NCBI GenBank assembly: GCA_001683735.1 | Contig: LUGG01000020.1 | Coordinates: forward strand, 124,001 to 188,000 | Length of the DNA stretch: 64,000 nt | Origin: Grifola frondosa | Lineage: Eukaryota; Basidiomycota; Agaricomycetes; Polyporales; Grifolaceae | Direction: 5' to 3' | Part shown: one piece after another, positions 12,363 to 24,023 of the stretch | Layout: every line of letters starts with the position of its first letter | How positions within the stretch are numbered: the stretch's first letter is position 1 | The notes under the pieces: model-generated | Database searches by the model: none | What the model saw: the letters and a program-made list of their open reading frames with translations, nothing else | What the model was told of the DNA's origin: nothing | Made by a program: the position numbers and the translations under genes

Positions 12363-15300
12363 CTATGATACATAGTAGTCGCTGTCAGAACTGTGCACGG
12401 TGTCAAACGAGGCCCTGCCGCCCTCCATATCGAGGAAGCTGCTCTCCATGACAGGAGAGATCGGAACCGTCTCTGTGTTGTCCTCGGCATTCTCTGCGCT
12501 GGTATCCAAGTCATCGTCGATTTCTAGGAATGACGGTTTTTCATGATGGACCTCCGGTTGAGAACCCTCTGGTCAAAGGCACTAGGTGGGCGTGAAGCCG
12601 GCGCTGACCGTTCTCGCTCAACGGTGTGCAACGAGGTTATCGTGGTGCGGCGGCTGCCAGGGCGAATTGGAGGTGGAGGAGCGGATGGAGCTGTACGTGA
12701 CTTGATCGTTTGTTCGCTAGGTCTTGTTGGACCGGGGTATCCTGTCGTGACGGCCTCTGCCTCGGTGGGGGTGGAAGACTGATGGAGGAAGCATCCGGCG
12801 AATGGGTGAGGTGGGAAAACCCAGGAGACGAGGGAGGGGTGATGGCAGGTTGGGCGGTCGACGGACGTGCGGATAGGGCCGGATGTTTGGAATGCTTCGC
12901 AAGCAGCGAGGAGCTGCGTAAAGGAGGTCGGTCTCCAGCATTGCTCTGCTTGCGATGAGGGATAGCGGCTGCCCGAGAAGCACTCGGAGACACAGGCAAA
13001 AGCGTTGAAGACACCTTCACCGTTGTCTCTTTCGGAGCGCTGTGATCGACCCTACCCTCCCCAAAAGCAAGAGTCCCCGTGGACGAATTAGATAGGATAG
13101 AATTCGACCTCGACCTCCGTCTCCCGCCCATATACGCAACGCCAAAGTCGCATGGTTTCAAATCAAGCTTCGGCCTCCGATCCTTCTCCACATCCTTCGA
13201 CACCGATTCGTGTGCAAACCGCTGCTCCAGCTTGAGCATGTCCGCAGGAGACATGATATATTGGGGCACATACTCCTGCTGTGAGACCCTCTTACTGTGT
13301 TCCGGAGTTGGGGTGTTTTCCCAGTACGACGAAGGGGAAACACATGCGTTTCTTGTCATCATCGATACTGGGTTAGCAGCGCTGCCAAAATAGAGGGAAA
13401 CTGTCTCCGCAAGAGGGGAGACCGCTCGAGGGCGTCCCTCATTATCGACACTTGTGACAGAGCGTACATCGTCCTCCACAGAGTGGTTTGCTTGTGACGA
13501 AGTACTTCTTCTCGCGCTAGAGTTCGAGAACAGGCGTTTCCGAGGGCTCGTGACGCTGCCCCTGCGGGGTTCGACAAGAGGGGAAGCTGGGCTTTGAGGA
13601 TGCGCTTCAGGAGTGACAGCAGTATTGTGAGAGTTACCATGTCGTAATGCGGGCATGGGGGCATAGGGATTCGTGAATGGTGGAAGGATCGCTGCTTTCG
13701 AGGACTCTTGTTCGCTGGAACATGCGGACTGACACTACCGCTCTGACCCGCATCATCGTGGCCAGACAGAGACGACGTACCGCCTGTCGCGGAGTACGGT
13801 CTCCCCAACAAGCTCTGCTGCGAAGATATCTTCTTGAGTACATTCGGAGAATTAAGATGCGCACTCTCGAGACCGCCAGAAACCTGAAGCGGAGGCACCG
13901 GTGGGAACTTACTCAACATCGGTGGTGAACTGGAGACGCCCTCCGTGACCCGTATCGAGGCAGGTGCGCTTAAGTCTCCGTCAACAACATATTGCTGTCG
14001 ACGTCGACGTCTCCCCTTCATGTCCTCCTTTTCAATAGAGTCTCTAGACATCCAACTGTCTCGCATCAGATCCATGATTGCATCTCCAGTAGGGCTATCC
14101 ACATCGGAAGGTGAAGCAAAGTTCAAACTGGATGAACGTGAGGATGATGGATCCTTGAACTCCAAGGGCGACATATCATCGGCGAAGTCTTGGGGGCTGG
14201 GAGGTATAGGTGGAAGTGGAAGGTCATTCATAGGGGGAGCAGCACTGAGCGGAGGTATATTCACACGTGTGGAGGAAGCTTTACGAATGAGAACGAGAGG
14301 ACGGGGAGCAGGAGATGATGCAGCAGATTCAATACTGTTAGCAACCGAGGCAGAACGGGTGCGAGAGATGGTAACCGGTGAGGGCGCTGGTGTGTGGGAG
14401 GGAGAAGGGGTCGAAGCATTGGATGCCTTTCGGCGGAGCTGGAGTGGCTGCGTAGAGGTCATGAATGTAGGCGGGAGGCCTGGTCTACTACTTCCAGGAG
14501 ATGCTACTGTCATTCCTCTGGACCTTAAGGTTGAGGGACTGGAGCGCTTCTGCGGCAGAAACTGGCCGTTGGGAGGCTCACTTAATCGGTTGCGAATGTC
14601 TCCTGGCATCACGGTCGAAGCCGACGAGTTAGAGCCCGAGGGCGTCTTCAACCGCGCATGGTGAGATTCCATCCGCGGCGAAGCGACATCGCCATCCACG
14701 TCGATTAAGGAATCCCTCGTATGACGCTCAGGGCGAGCGCTCGAGTTGTGACGAGACCTGTCAAAAATGAATAAACATCGCATTCATGCCGCGGAGCTAA
14801 TCGGCAGCTGACCTCACTGAAGGTACCCGTCGGTCTGCGGCAACAGACTGAGGTGAATGCATCCTCCCCACCAAACTGTCTGGGGAGTGTCCGTGAGAGT
14901 TCGAGGAGGACGAGCCATATGACCTGCGATTATTAGGTATCTGATCCGCTCTCTTATGGTGGGGGTCGAGCATAGACGAATCCGAATACACCGATAGACG
15001 GTTCGGATCCTGAGGCAGGTGTCGTACAACAACACCACCCGAAGCAAAGGGGTCGAACTCGGAGAGCGTCATGACGGACCTCTGGTACGACATCCTGTCC
15101 CTCGGATGGTCTGAGGGTGTACGGGGTTCGGAGTGCGGATCTGAAGCCGCGTCGTAGTCGTATTCGGAGGACCGTACGGTTGAAACGGACTTGGCGGGTG
15201 GTCGATTAGTATAGAATGGAGAAGGAGCGACAACGTCGGGCTCTCTGTAGCTGGATCCCGGACGAGAACCGGGAGCGGAAGGAGGGAGTGGTAGTGGTGA

Positions 15301-15554
15301 TATAGGTGAAGGGGGTCCTGGATCGCAAGTGCCGGCAATTTTTTGGACTTCAAACCTATCGCCGAAGCCAAATGATTGAATTTTAGGCTCGTTGAAGCAT
15401 CTTTGTGTTTGGTGGATACATGAGACGCCGAGAATTTCTCGGTGTCTTCGTTGAGGCTGGTGAAGGAGGGCTTCGACCGGAGGGAGTCCTTCGACGACTT
15501 GGAACGCGACCACCACGACCGACTCTGGGTCGAGGTTGGGAAGGCGGATGACAT
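12363..15554 (-). CDS. Long Ser/Pro-rich, largely disordered protein
   Basis: About 1,000 residues, starting MSSAFPTSTQSRSWWSRSKS with a basic region that reaches AIGLKSKKLPALAIQD. An intron at 14758-14812 joins ...RRVPSVR to SRHNSSARP. Most of the protein is low-complexity Ser/Pro/Arg with many SP motifs. Short ordered-looking islands are LNFASPSDVDSPTGDAIMDL, YIMSPADMLKLEQRFA and the acidic C-terminus (KKPSFLEIDDDLDTSAEN ... SDSDYYVS, stop at 12363). At least four homopolymer runs are one base short and break the frame: 15311-15315, 13657-13661, 12767-12771 and 12537-12541. Adding one base at each gives one continuous protein. I cannot name the family. The composition suggests a heavily phosphorylated scaffold or regulator. 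Confidence 0.7.
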
Positions 15555-17260
15555 GGATGTCGGAAAGTAAAGGAATGTGGTGTCCGATGCGGATTGATGG
15601 GAAGTACAGCTGCGGCAAAGATTTAGATACAGATATTTGTCGAAGCAAGACAGTCAAAAGTCAAGAAGAGAGTATATGCGAACCTGAGAGATATACAAAA
15701 TCACGACATAGAGAGAGGGGACACGCAGTGCAGAGAGAGACTCGGAGAGCGAGAAAACTAGACACAGACGCGCTCCTCGCAACCGCTGACGGTCGCCCAC
15801 TTTCATTAGGCGCCCATACAGCCGATGATTATTTATTCCCCATTTCTCCTCCATTTTAGTTCAATAAATTTCCTTTTCATCCATATCTTACGGCGGCGCC
15901 GCCCGAGACGTAATCTGCTCCGTCAGATTGCCCTAGCACTACCTCTTTGACCCGCCTTGAGCAACGTCGCGAGCAGCGGCGACGAGGGGGGTTTTCCACC
16001 CAGGACAGAACGCGTCGACGTGACCACTGGAGGCACCGACGCGTTGGCCGTGCGTTGCCTGAATTCAACGACAGCTCAGCGACCCAGTTCATTCCACCGG
16101 ATATTTGCATTCCCCTCGGCTTGCCATGCCGTCACAGGGCTGGTTGCATCAACTGATCTCGCGTATCAAGGGAGTTTCCCTGTTGGCCAGGCTAGGCAAC
16201 TAGATAAGTATCATCGTTACGTCTGGATTAGTGACCGGGCCAACATTGCCAGCTGCAACGACGTACAAGGCGCAATAGCGCACCGTAATTGTTTATCAAC
16301 ATGTGTCAGAAGTCACGTCTCCATCGCCATGAAAGATGAACAAAAAGGCTCACTGATAATCACACACGAACGATGTGGCGGGAAAGCGAAACGCCACAAG
16401 ATTTTATGCTCTCCGATCTTTCGGAACCTTCTCTTCTTCTCTACAGAGCGTCTACGCAGAAGTAAGGAACATCCAGCGCGGCACCGAACGCGAATTCAAG
16501 GAACGTGCTAGAGAGCTAGCTCTCGCGAAAGTCCATCCAGGTCTTGCTGTAGTTGCGAGAGTACTGACCGCACCAGCCAAAGTAGATGGTCTGATAAAGA
16601 CACCGATACTTGGGCATCAAAGAAGATGATTTGACGTGAGAGCGCGGTGTATGCTGTATGTAGAACCCGCAGATATCAACGAACAATCGCTATTTGAAGC
16701 GAGAAGACGAATGTCATTACTTTGTCTTCCAGATACAGATATCTATTCATCGAGCATGAATGATAGAACGTACCCGCAATCCCACCGCCTCCGAAAGCCC
16801 TGCTTCTGATCTATCAGAGATCCGAGGGCGTGCGGTGTGAAGTGTAAGTTACTGACAGCCTCAGTTGGGCGCAAGCCAGTCACAATCGTCGAGCACCGCA
16901 CAGATGATACTGATGGTATCAGAAGTGACGAGGGACACTCACACAATGTCAACACGGACAGAGTTATCAATAGGAGGCGTCGAATGTCCCACCGACAGAA
17001 AGAAATATGAGATTTAGACATTGCAGGGGGATATCCAAATGATAGTACTGTATCTCTGGAAGAACAAGGCTTATCAGTAGAGCGTTCGGAAGGATTTTCG
17101 CACATCGCCACTCACTTTCATCTACAACGATACTGAACAAACGTGTCGGTATTATATTTTACACCATAGCAGGCAGAATAGCGGCGCACTCAACCCAACT
17201 CAGCCCATACGTCTTCCACATCCCGCTCCTGCACTGCTTGGGCAGCGCGCGGCATGGGTG
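15555..17260. other. 1.7 kb stretch without a confident gene
   Basis: It contains the promoter of the Ser/Pro-rich gene at its left and the 3' flank of the voltage-sensor gene at its right. On the plus strand a frame stays open from 15957 to 16511 (184 codons, no ATG start) and another reads to 16629 (containing KERARELALAKVHPGLAVVA). Neither shows a recognisable domain. The minus strand at 16743-17111 has several plausible splice sites but no recognisable protein. A small multi-exon gene could be hidden here. Confidence 0.35.
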
Positions 17261-18197
17261 TCATCGCTGCTCGAGGCGCCGAAGTCTGTCCTCTCCCGCA
17301 TCAAAGACCACAGAATCGCGGATCAGCGGTTGACCAAGTTCATCGTCTTCGGCATCCATGTCGATATCGAGCGCGAGACCTCTCCGACGAACCGCAGACA
17401 AATCAATGGGTTTTGGTCGTGTAAATATCGACTGACCGGACCTGCACGACAACGGGTGAACGAGTGAAGAGATCGTTGGAGAATATTACGCACTGCCGCA
17501 TGACCGCAGCAAGTCGCCCAAATTGGAGCACGTTCCGTGCCACCAGGAGCAGCGTATCAAGGAGCTCCTCCTCCTTACTCGTGTTTCCGCAGCCCGCAAA
17601 AAATATTACAATCAAGGTGATCACGCAGAACGCTGTGAGAATGAGATCCATAACGTTAAAAGGGGATTTCCAGAATTGCTGCGCAACGGGTCAGCGGCGC
17701 CTGTGCTCGAACGAGCGATGCGACTTACACGTCCAAATGCGAGAAAACGAATGGCAACTTCTATGATCATAGCCCCATTGATGATGATCTCCAGTATGTA
17801 GAACGCCAATGTCGGGCAGCCGTTGACGAGGCTGAGCACGACAGTCGTAACGGACAGGGCCGCCATCCCGAGGTACAGAAAGATATACGCCCTGGAGTGT
17901 ACAAATCTGTTCGCGATGCCCTTCGTGATCTCATCGCGAGTCATTGAGTATATGGAACGAGTAGGCCTGTTTCAGGCTGTTAACGTTCCAAGTCTATGAG
18001 TTGGCGAGAACCGGTGCGAGGGACGATGCGTACGCGGGTGTGAATGGAGCTTCTGCCCCATGTTCCTCCTCATGCAGCGGATCCGCCTCGCCGGCCTCGA
18101 GGTCGCCCAGCCGTTGGTCGTGCGTCGGTGAAGACATGTCTTTGTAGACGTTGCGGCGAGTGCCAGTGAGTACTGACGCAACTCGTCGACTCGTCAT
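17261..18197 (-). CDS. Voltage-sensor-domain (S1-S4) membrane protein without a pore
   Basis: The N-terminus is acidic ([19 protein letters not shown]) and followed by [19 protein letters not shown]. Four membrane helices follow: S1 [21 protein letters not shown]2 [20 protein letters not shown] followed by RFLAFG; then, after an intron, [13 protein letters not shown] leading into S3 ([18 protein letters not shown]); and S4-like [20 protein letters not shown] with spaced arginines. The tail is hydrophilic ([19 protein letters not shown]) and ends at 17261 with no S5, S6 or pore loop. The helix order, the E...R pattern of S2 and the FN..D of S3 match the ion-transport voltage-sensor fold, as in Hv1-type or other VSD-only proteins. 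Total length is only about 250-260 residues. The join between exon 1 and the MTRDE exon is not fully resolved (one base off). A vacuolar or plasma-membrane location is an inference. Confidence 0.75.
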
Positions 18198-18369
18198 ATG
18201 CGGTTTAGCGCTTGCGTAAGCACGATCGCTTTACATAAGGTGTCAATATGGACAAACAAAGGCCATTGTTCAGCCGTTCAAGCTCACTGCTGTCTGCGAC
18301 CTGCTCTCTCCTCATTGCGACCATCTCACACATTTTCTTTACACTTGTTCACTTGCATAATCGATCAAG

Positions 18370-19793
18370 ATGGGTGCGGAGACTTGAATATGAAGAAGTC
18401 TTGGCACCCGCTCCTGTTGAAGAACCAGGAGCGGGTCTGGTTGGAAGAGAAGAAAGCGGTATGTACATTCAAGTTCATCAGTTTGATTACATGACTGATT
18501 CAAATATGTGATATAGCTCGAGGAGAAAAAGAAGCTAGACCAGCTGCGCAAGGAGAAAGAGGAGGAGCGACAGTTGCAAGAACTACAACGCCTGCAGGAG
18601 GAGCAGACGGGCAAGAAGAGGCAGGAGAAGCTGGAATGGATGTACGCAACTCCGGCTACGGGTTCCAGCCAGAACCAAAACGAGTTGGAGGACTATTTGC
18701 TCGGAAAGAAGAGGGTCGACAAGATGCTTACGGCGGACGAGAATGAGAAGGTGTGTTTCTACCCCCAACGCGGAACGTCGTATGATACTAATCGCCTTTC
18801 ACAGATTGGTGCTGCGCACAAGAACTTCATCGCCATTCAGTACGCCAATACCATGCGCGACACTGCTGCCAAGATCCGTGAGGATCCGCTACTCGCCATC
18901 AAACAGCAGGAGCAGGCCGCTTACCAAGCACTCATGTCCAACCCTCTACGACTGCGCGAGATGCAAGAACGTAACGGTATCAAACCGAAGAAGGACAAGA
19001 AGAGCAAGAAGGACAAAAAAGAGAAACATAAACACAAACGTAGAGATAGGTCAGAGTCGTTAGAGTCTGATCGTCGACGTTCGGCATCGCAGGAGCGGTA
19101 CCCTGGCTCGAGGCGTTCTCCCAGCCCTTATGGTCGCAAGTCCCGATCTCCCGTACCATCTCGTTCTCGTTACGATGAGGACAGACGTCGTGACGACTAC
19201 TATTTGAGCCGACGTGGCAGGAGCCGCAGTCGCACTCCAGAACGATATGAGCGCAGACGTAGCAGGAGCGATGACAGGCGGAAAGATAGCAGGATCGATG
19301 ACGGACGGGTTCGCACATGGCCAAGGTCGGACGAGTCGGACGACAATGGCCACGACAGTCGTCGCCCACGGAGGAGCCCAAGCGCCACTCGTCGCGACTA
19401 CGACGCGCACGATGACCGGAAACGCAGACGGAGCCGCAGTCGGAGTCCGGAGACGATCCTATTCCTCCAAGCTGCCATGAGCCCTCCCCCGGGCCGCGTG
19501 CTCCTCCCCCACATAACTCGAGAGCGACCGACAACGGCGCAGATGATCGTGCTGCACGTCTTGCGGCGATGTCCTCCAACGCTACCTCTATGACGGTTGA
19601 GCGGAGGGAGCGGCTCTCCATTCTCTTGGAGCGAGAGAAAGCAGAGCTCCAGGCGGAAGAGCAAAGGCGGGCGAAGTCCAAGGGCATGGGCGACTTCCTT
19701 AGTCACGAGCAGAAGAAAGTATTTGGTGGTGTAGGAGGCATCGAGGAACGGATCCGGAGAGGGCGGGGTCAGATGCGTGTCGATGCTGATTGA
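18370..19793 (+). CDS. CWC25: Pre-mRNA-splicing factor CWC25
   Basis: CWC25 acts in the activated spliceosome at the first catalytic step. The invariant family N-terminus is visible but broken: the ATG at 18370 reads MGAET*, while one extra G near 18376 gives [14 protein letters not shown]. Exons are 18370-18458, 18517-18750 and 18805-19793. The conserved core includes [36 protein letters not shown] and [20 protein letters not shown]. It continues with [20 protein letters not shown] and a Lys-rich stretch ([19 protein letters not shown]). A long RS/RD-rich domain and a conserved C-terminal block ([36 protein letters not shown]) follow. A second one-base loss near 19451-19454 breaks the RS region. 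It is divergent from the voltage-sensor gene over 172 bp. Confidence 0.93.
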
Positions 19794-20351
19794 GGCCGGT
19801 GCGCTTGTGTCATGTCATCATTGTTGCGGCGTCTTCGTAGTGGTACTTATTATTGTTGCATTAGTGTACTCATAGGAATCTATCTCTCTCCATTGTCGTT
19901 GACTTTTCTTGGTGACCGTCAGTGGGAAGCCGCAGCGTGGTCTGGAAGGTGCCTTCCTGTCGCAAAATTTCGCCCTTTTTTGCGATAACGTTAAGTCTTT
20001 GACCGTCAACCGGCATGGGTCTCCTCCTGGCATCAAACAGACAATTCAGGCTTTCATCTCTGGGTAGGCTGTCACTTGTAGTACTCTCGAATAGAAAACA
20101 TATATCTGCTGGCTGAAAATACCATTGCCACAGGACATGAGTATACATGAGAACCATTGGATATTTTCGACACTTAGGGTGCATTATTCAAGGACAACTG
20201 ACTCTTAAATGTCCGTGGGTCTTATGCATTGACATAGGACGGGACACCGGTACCCCGAGGCTGCCGAAACTGCACCTCTACTCATGACAAAGAACAAAAC
20301 CCGGGAGCAAGAGTGGCATGGGGAATAGGAACAAAAGCATACCGCACTGGC
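19794..20351. other. Convergent intergenic region
   Basis: This holds the 3' flanks of CWC25 and the small minus-strand gene. Short open frames have no recognisable content. Confidence 0.45.
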
Positions 20352-21109
20352 TTAGCGACGCCCAACGTGAGGGCGAGGCGCCGGCTGCACGAGCTGGTAC
20401 GCGGGTGCAGGGGTCCTTCTCAGAGGCACCTCGAAGACGAGGTCGGGATGACCATGACGTCTGAGCGCAAGGTGGGAGCCCTCCGGGGCGCTGAACTTCT
20501 CTGCACCGGGACGAAGGTGCTGATGCTCCACCCGCATGGCCTCTTCCCAAGAGATGAGTGGCCCATTGAATGCAAGAAAACCTGGACCACTCATTCCAAC
20601 CGGGTAAATATCGAAGCCATCGGGCTTGTTGATGGGAGTGTTGCGTCGTGTGTCAAAGTAGTCAATGCAGTACTGTCTGCGTGAGGCCATGCCGCCGTCC
20701 CAGATGCGAATGGAGTAATCAGTGCCAGGAATATCGACATAGAGGACAGCAGGGTCATTCAGCTCGGGCTTCTTCTGCGGGACATTCAACCATCAATGCT
20801 CGCACGGTAACAAGTAATAAGAGAACGTACCCCAAGGGAAGGCAGGGTACCATTCCCCTTCGCAAAGGTCCTGTCCCACCATTGATTGTTCCTTTCGAGG
20901 ACTTCACCGAGTGTGTCCTCAGTGGCACCCATCGCAAACAACATTTGTTTGAGAATCTCCGGATCCATGGGCTTGTGGCCGGGGTGTGCCCTGCTCATAT
21001 GCACATCATAGCCGCTAACAAGAGCACCGCGGGTCTGCCGGTGGCGGGGTTGCTGAAGTGGAACATTGGGAAGCACTGGGAATGTTGTCAAAGTCGGCAA
21101 CTGAGACAT
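20352..21109 (-). CDS. Uncharacterised ~235-residue protein
   Basis: I do not recognise this family. The likely start is the ATG at 21107-21109 (MSQLPTLTTFPVLPNVPLQQ). Exon 1 holds the helical block PMDPEILKQMLFAMGATEDT and ERNNQWWDRTFAKGNG. An intron at about 20778-20831 joins SLG to KKPELNDPAVLYVD. Exon 2 has a compact, aromatic-rich domain (PGTDYSIRIWDGGMASRRQY, FDIYPVGMSGPGFLAFNG) and ends with a Pro/Arg tail. No signal peptide or membrane segment is present. It shares a divergent promoter of about 420 bp with the MFS gene. Confidence 0.6.
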
Positions 21110-21532
21110 TGTGCCGTGTTTGCAAGCAGAGCAAAGGTGTGATTCCAAACTACGTTCGGTTGACGTTGAGCTCAAATTGGTTGGTATTCAATTTATATCC
21201 AAGATTAGGCGCCATTGAACATCACGTGCCTTGGTGCGGCCCGAATACTACTTTTGGATCCCCCGATTCGGACGATCGGCCGATGAAAAGATGAGAAAGC
21301 AGCTTATGTCATCACATTCGTGAACCAGGGTGTCCATATAAGGCAAATGAGAATCACGGTTGGAGTATTAATTTCTGGGAGATTTCCTGGAGGAGAACTC
21401 TTCTCGAGTGGTCATGCATGTATAAAAGCAAAGCATACGCGGTCCTCATGGCCGCGTCTTTTTCTTCGCCAGCTCGTCCATCCTTCGAACAGTTTTTTCA
21501 GTTCGCATTTAGTCACAAGACATCGCTCGACT
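21110..21532. promoter_or_regulatory. Divergent promoter region with a TATA box for the MFS gene
   Basis: A consensus TATAAAAG lies at 21421-21428, 105 bp before the MFS start codon on the plus strand. The rest of the stretch has no gene. Confidence 0.5.
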
Positions 21533-23599
21533 ATGACGAACGAGTCTAGAGTAAACCCCGGCAAGGCCACAGAGTCCACAGAAGACGCGACCATCTCAGA
21601 CAAGGAACCAGCAGGTGGGCACCCTCGTTATCCCTCCTTTCATGACATTCCGGGGGCTTAGGGCACGAACGTCAGTCTGCCATAATCGCCACAAGTCTGA
21701 CGTAGATTCCGTTCGTACAACGCCGACTAGACCATACAGTGTATACACTCCCAGGGAGAAATGGTTCATCGTTTCCGTCGCCGCGTTTGCTGCATTGTTC
21801 AGGTAAGTCTGGGCATGCGCTCCCATGCCCCATTTATTCACGCCAAGGCGATCCTCTAGTCCTCTCACGGCCAACATATATTTTCCTGCGATCCCAACTA
21901 TTGCCACAGCGTTTCATAAATCTACCGAATTGATCAATTTGACGGTCACCGTATACATGATCGTGCAAGGCATTTGTATGTGATAGATGTCCACCCGACC
22001 ACGATCACGGCTCATAGCTTTGTCTAGCTCCGATGTTCTGGGGAACTCTTGGAGATCGATGGGGTAGAAGACCCATGTTTATGTCTTGCATGCTCGTCCT
22101 ATCAGCCTCATGTGTCGGTCTGGCACTAGTGCCGACACATGCATATTGGCTATTAATGGTGCTCCGATGCGTACAAGCTGCAGGCTCTGCAAGTACTATT
22201 GCGCTAGGTATGCGCACTTCTTTTCGCATATCGTACTGCCTATTCACTTCCGACAAGGTGCTGGAGTTATTTCAGATATTGCGACTCCAGCTGAGCGTGG
22301 CAGCTTTTTTGGCATGTGGAATATAGGACCTATGGTATGACTATCACTGTCTCTTCCTTACACCGGCTAACCCTCGCCAGGTTGGTCCGTGCATTGGCCC
22401 GGTCCTTGGTGGCGTACTCGCGGACAAACTAGGTTGGCGGTAGGCAACCTCGACATTTATTTTATGCAGCACAGTGCTCACATTCACCAGATCTATATTC
22501 TGGTTTTTATGCATCGCAGCCGCAGTCTGCTTCATCGTCATGTTATTGTAAGTGCGGCGATTTCTTCATGGCGGTGCATTTGCTCATGCGATACCTCTCA
22601 GGCTATTACCAGAAACACTCCGCGCCATGGTCGGAGACGGCAGCATTCCTCCTCCCTCCCATTACCGCCCCATAATTCCCATCATAGGCCGGGGCCGGGT
22701 AGACACTGCCAGCACTACCGAGCGGCCGCCACCCCGCGGCTTCTCTAACCCTCTTCTCCTGTTCCGCTACCCAGACGTCTCCATGCTCCTGTTTCTTAGG
22801 CATGGTATACTCCGTCTTTTACGCCGTGACCGCCACGATTTCGACGCTGTTCCAGAAGACTTACCCATTCCTCAGCGAGACCGACACGGGGCTGTGCTTC
22901 CTTGCTATTGGCGGGGGCATGCTCATTGGTAGCGTGGTCACCGGGGAGGTGCTCGACCGCGAATATAGCGCTATGAGAAACAAGATGATCCGCGCGAATG
23001 AGAAGGTGGCGGACCCCGAGAAGCGGATTCGCGTGGAGGACATCACCAAAGAGGAGCACTTCCCGATCGAGATGGCCCGACTGAGGCTGATGCCCTTTTC
23101 CTTCATCCTGTTTGTGGGATCAACCATCGGATATGGGTGGTGTCTCGACAAGGGAGTGTCGATCGCTGGGCCATTAATTCTACAAATTATCAGCAAGTCC
23201 AAGTTGCAATTTTTATATCGTATGTCTTCGCTAATACCAGAGTGTACAGTCGGCTGGACAGTGATATCGATGATGAACATGTCACAGACCTTGATCGTGG
23301 ACCTTGCTCCTGCGCATAGCTCCGCGATCACTGCTTGTGTGCGTGTCATCTTCCTCTGCATGATCTGCCATTCAGAACCTGATTTTCTGTGGCTAGAACA
23401 ACCTCGTGCGGTGCTCTTTGGGAGCGGGATTTGTCTCCGTCATCGACCTGATTCTGAACGCACTGGGGACGGGCTGGACGTACGTCCTCCTAACGGGCCT
23501 CTGCATCGTCTTCTCCCCAATCATGTTTTCGTGATGCATTACGGGCCCAGGTGGAGGGCGCACCGCAGGGAGAAGCGGCAGGCTGCCGAGAGAGCTTGA
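21533..23599 (+). CDS. MFS drug/H+ antiporter (DHA1-type exporter)
   Basis: A multi-exon 12-TM major facilitator. Start MTNESRVNPGKATESTEDAT. Helix 1 follows PREKWFIVSVAAFAALF. The motif-A region is FWGTLGDRWGRRPMFMS. Helices 4-5 include VLRCVQAAGSASTIALG, then AGVISDIATPAERGSFFGMW and the motif-C-like VGPCIGPVLGGVLADKLGWR. The central loop holds LPETLRAMVGDGS. The second half includes GMVYSVFYAVTATISTLFQK, LCFLAIGGGMLIGSVVTGEV and NALGTGWTYVLLTGLCIVFS. This pattern fits the fungal DHA1 group (Qdr/Tpo/Dtr-like). The substrate cannot be read from sequence. Two one-base breaks occur: T3 at 22792-22794 (one too many) and T4 at 23526-23529 (one too few). Confidence 0.88.
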
Positions 23600-24023
23600 T
23601 GTTGCAATATCTTAGAATGCAGCGCGTTTCGATCGGCGGGTGATAGATCACTTGGCATCCTAACAGACGTTACATATAGCATGGTCACAATTTTTACGGC
23701 TCGATATCACTTATGACTAGACTCCTGCATGATTCTGTATTTGTTTGGGTTCTGAGTATTCTCGTGGAATGTATATACGAAGATCATCGTCTGTATTTGG
23801 CATACCCTTGTCTATAATATGCCTTGCTTCCGCATTGGATTTCAAGCGTACTGTGCGTTCATATTCCCAATCCATTGCATCCTGGATCTAAGCGATTGGC
23901 CTTGCTTCAATGCAGGGACGTAACAATCAGGACTCCTCTCCAAGTTGGACGTTAAGCTCCAAGAGGCGAACTAGATAATTTATAGTCCAGGGTATCCCAT
24001 CTATACCATACACGAACCAAATG
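23600..24023. other. Convergent intergenic region
   Basis: This lies between the 3' ends of the MFS gene and the ABC transporter gene. No gene is seen. Confidence 0.5.

Noticed and set aside
13945..14664. 239-codon plus-strand open frame
   Set aside because: It is a shadow of the Ser/Pro-rich minus-strand gene; its composition mirrors the Ser codons of that gene.
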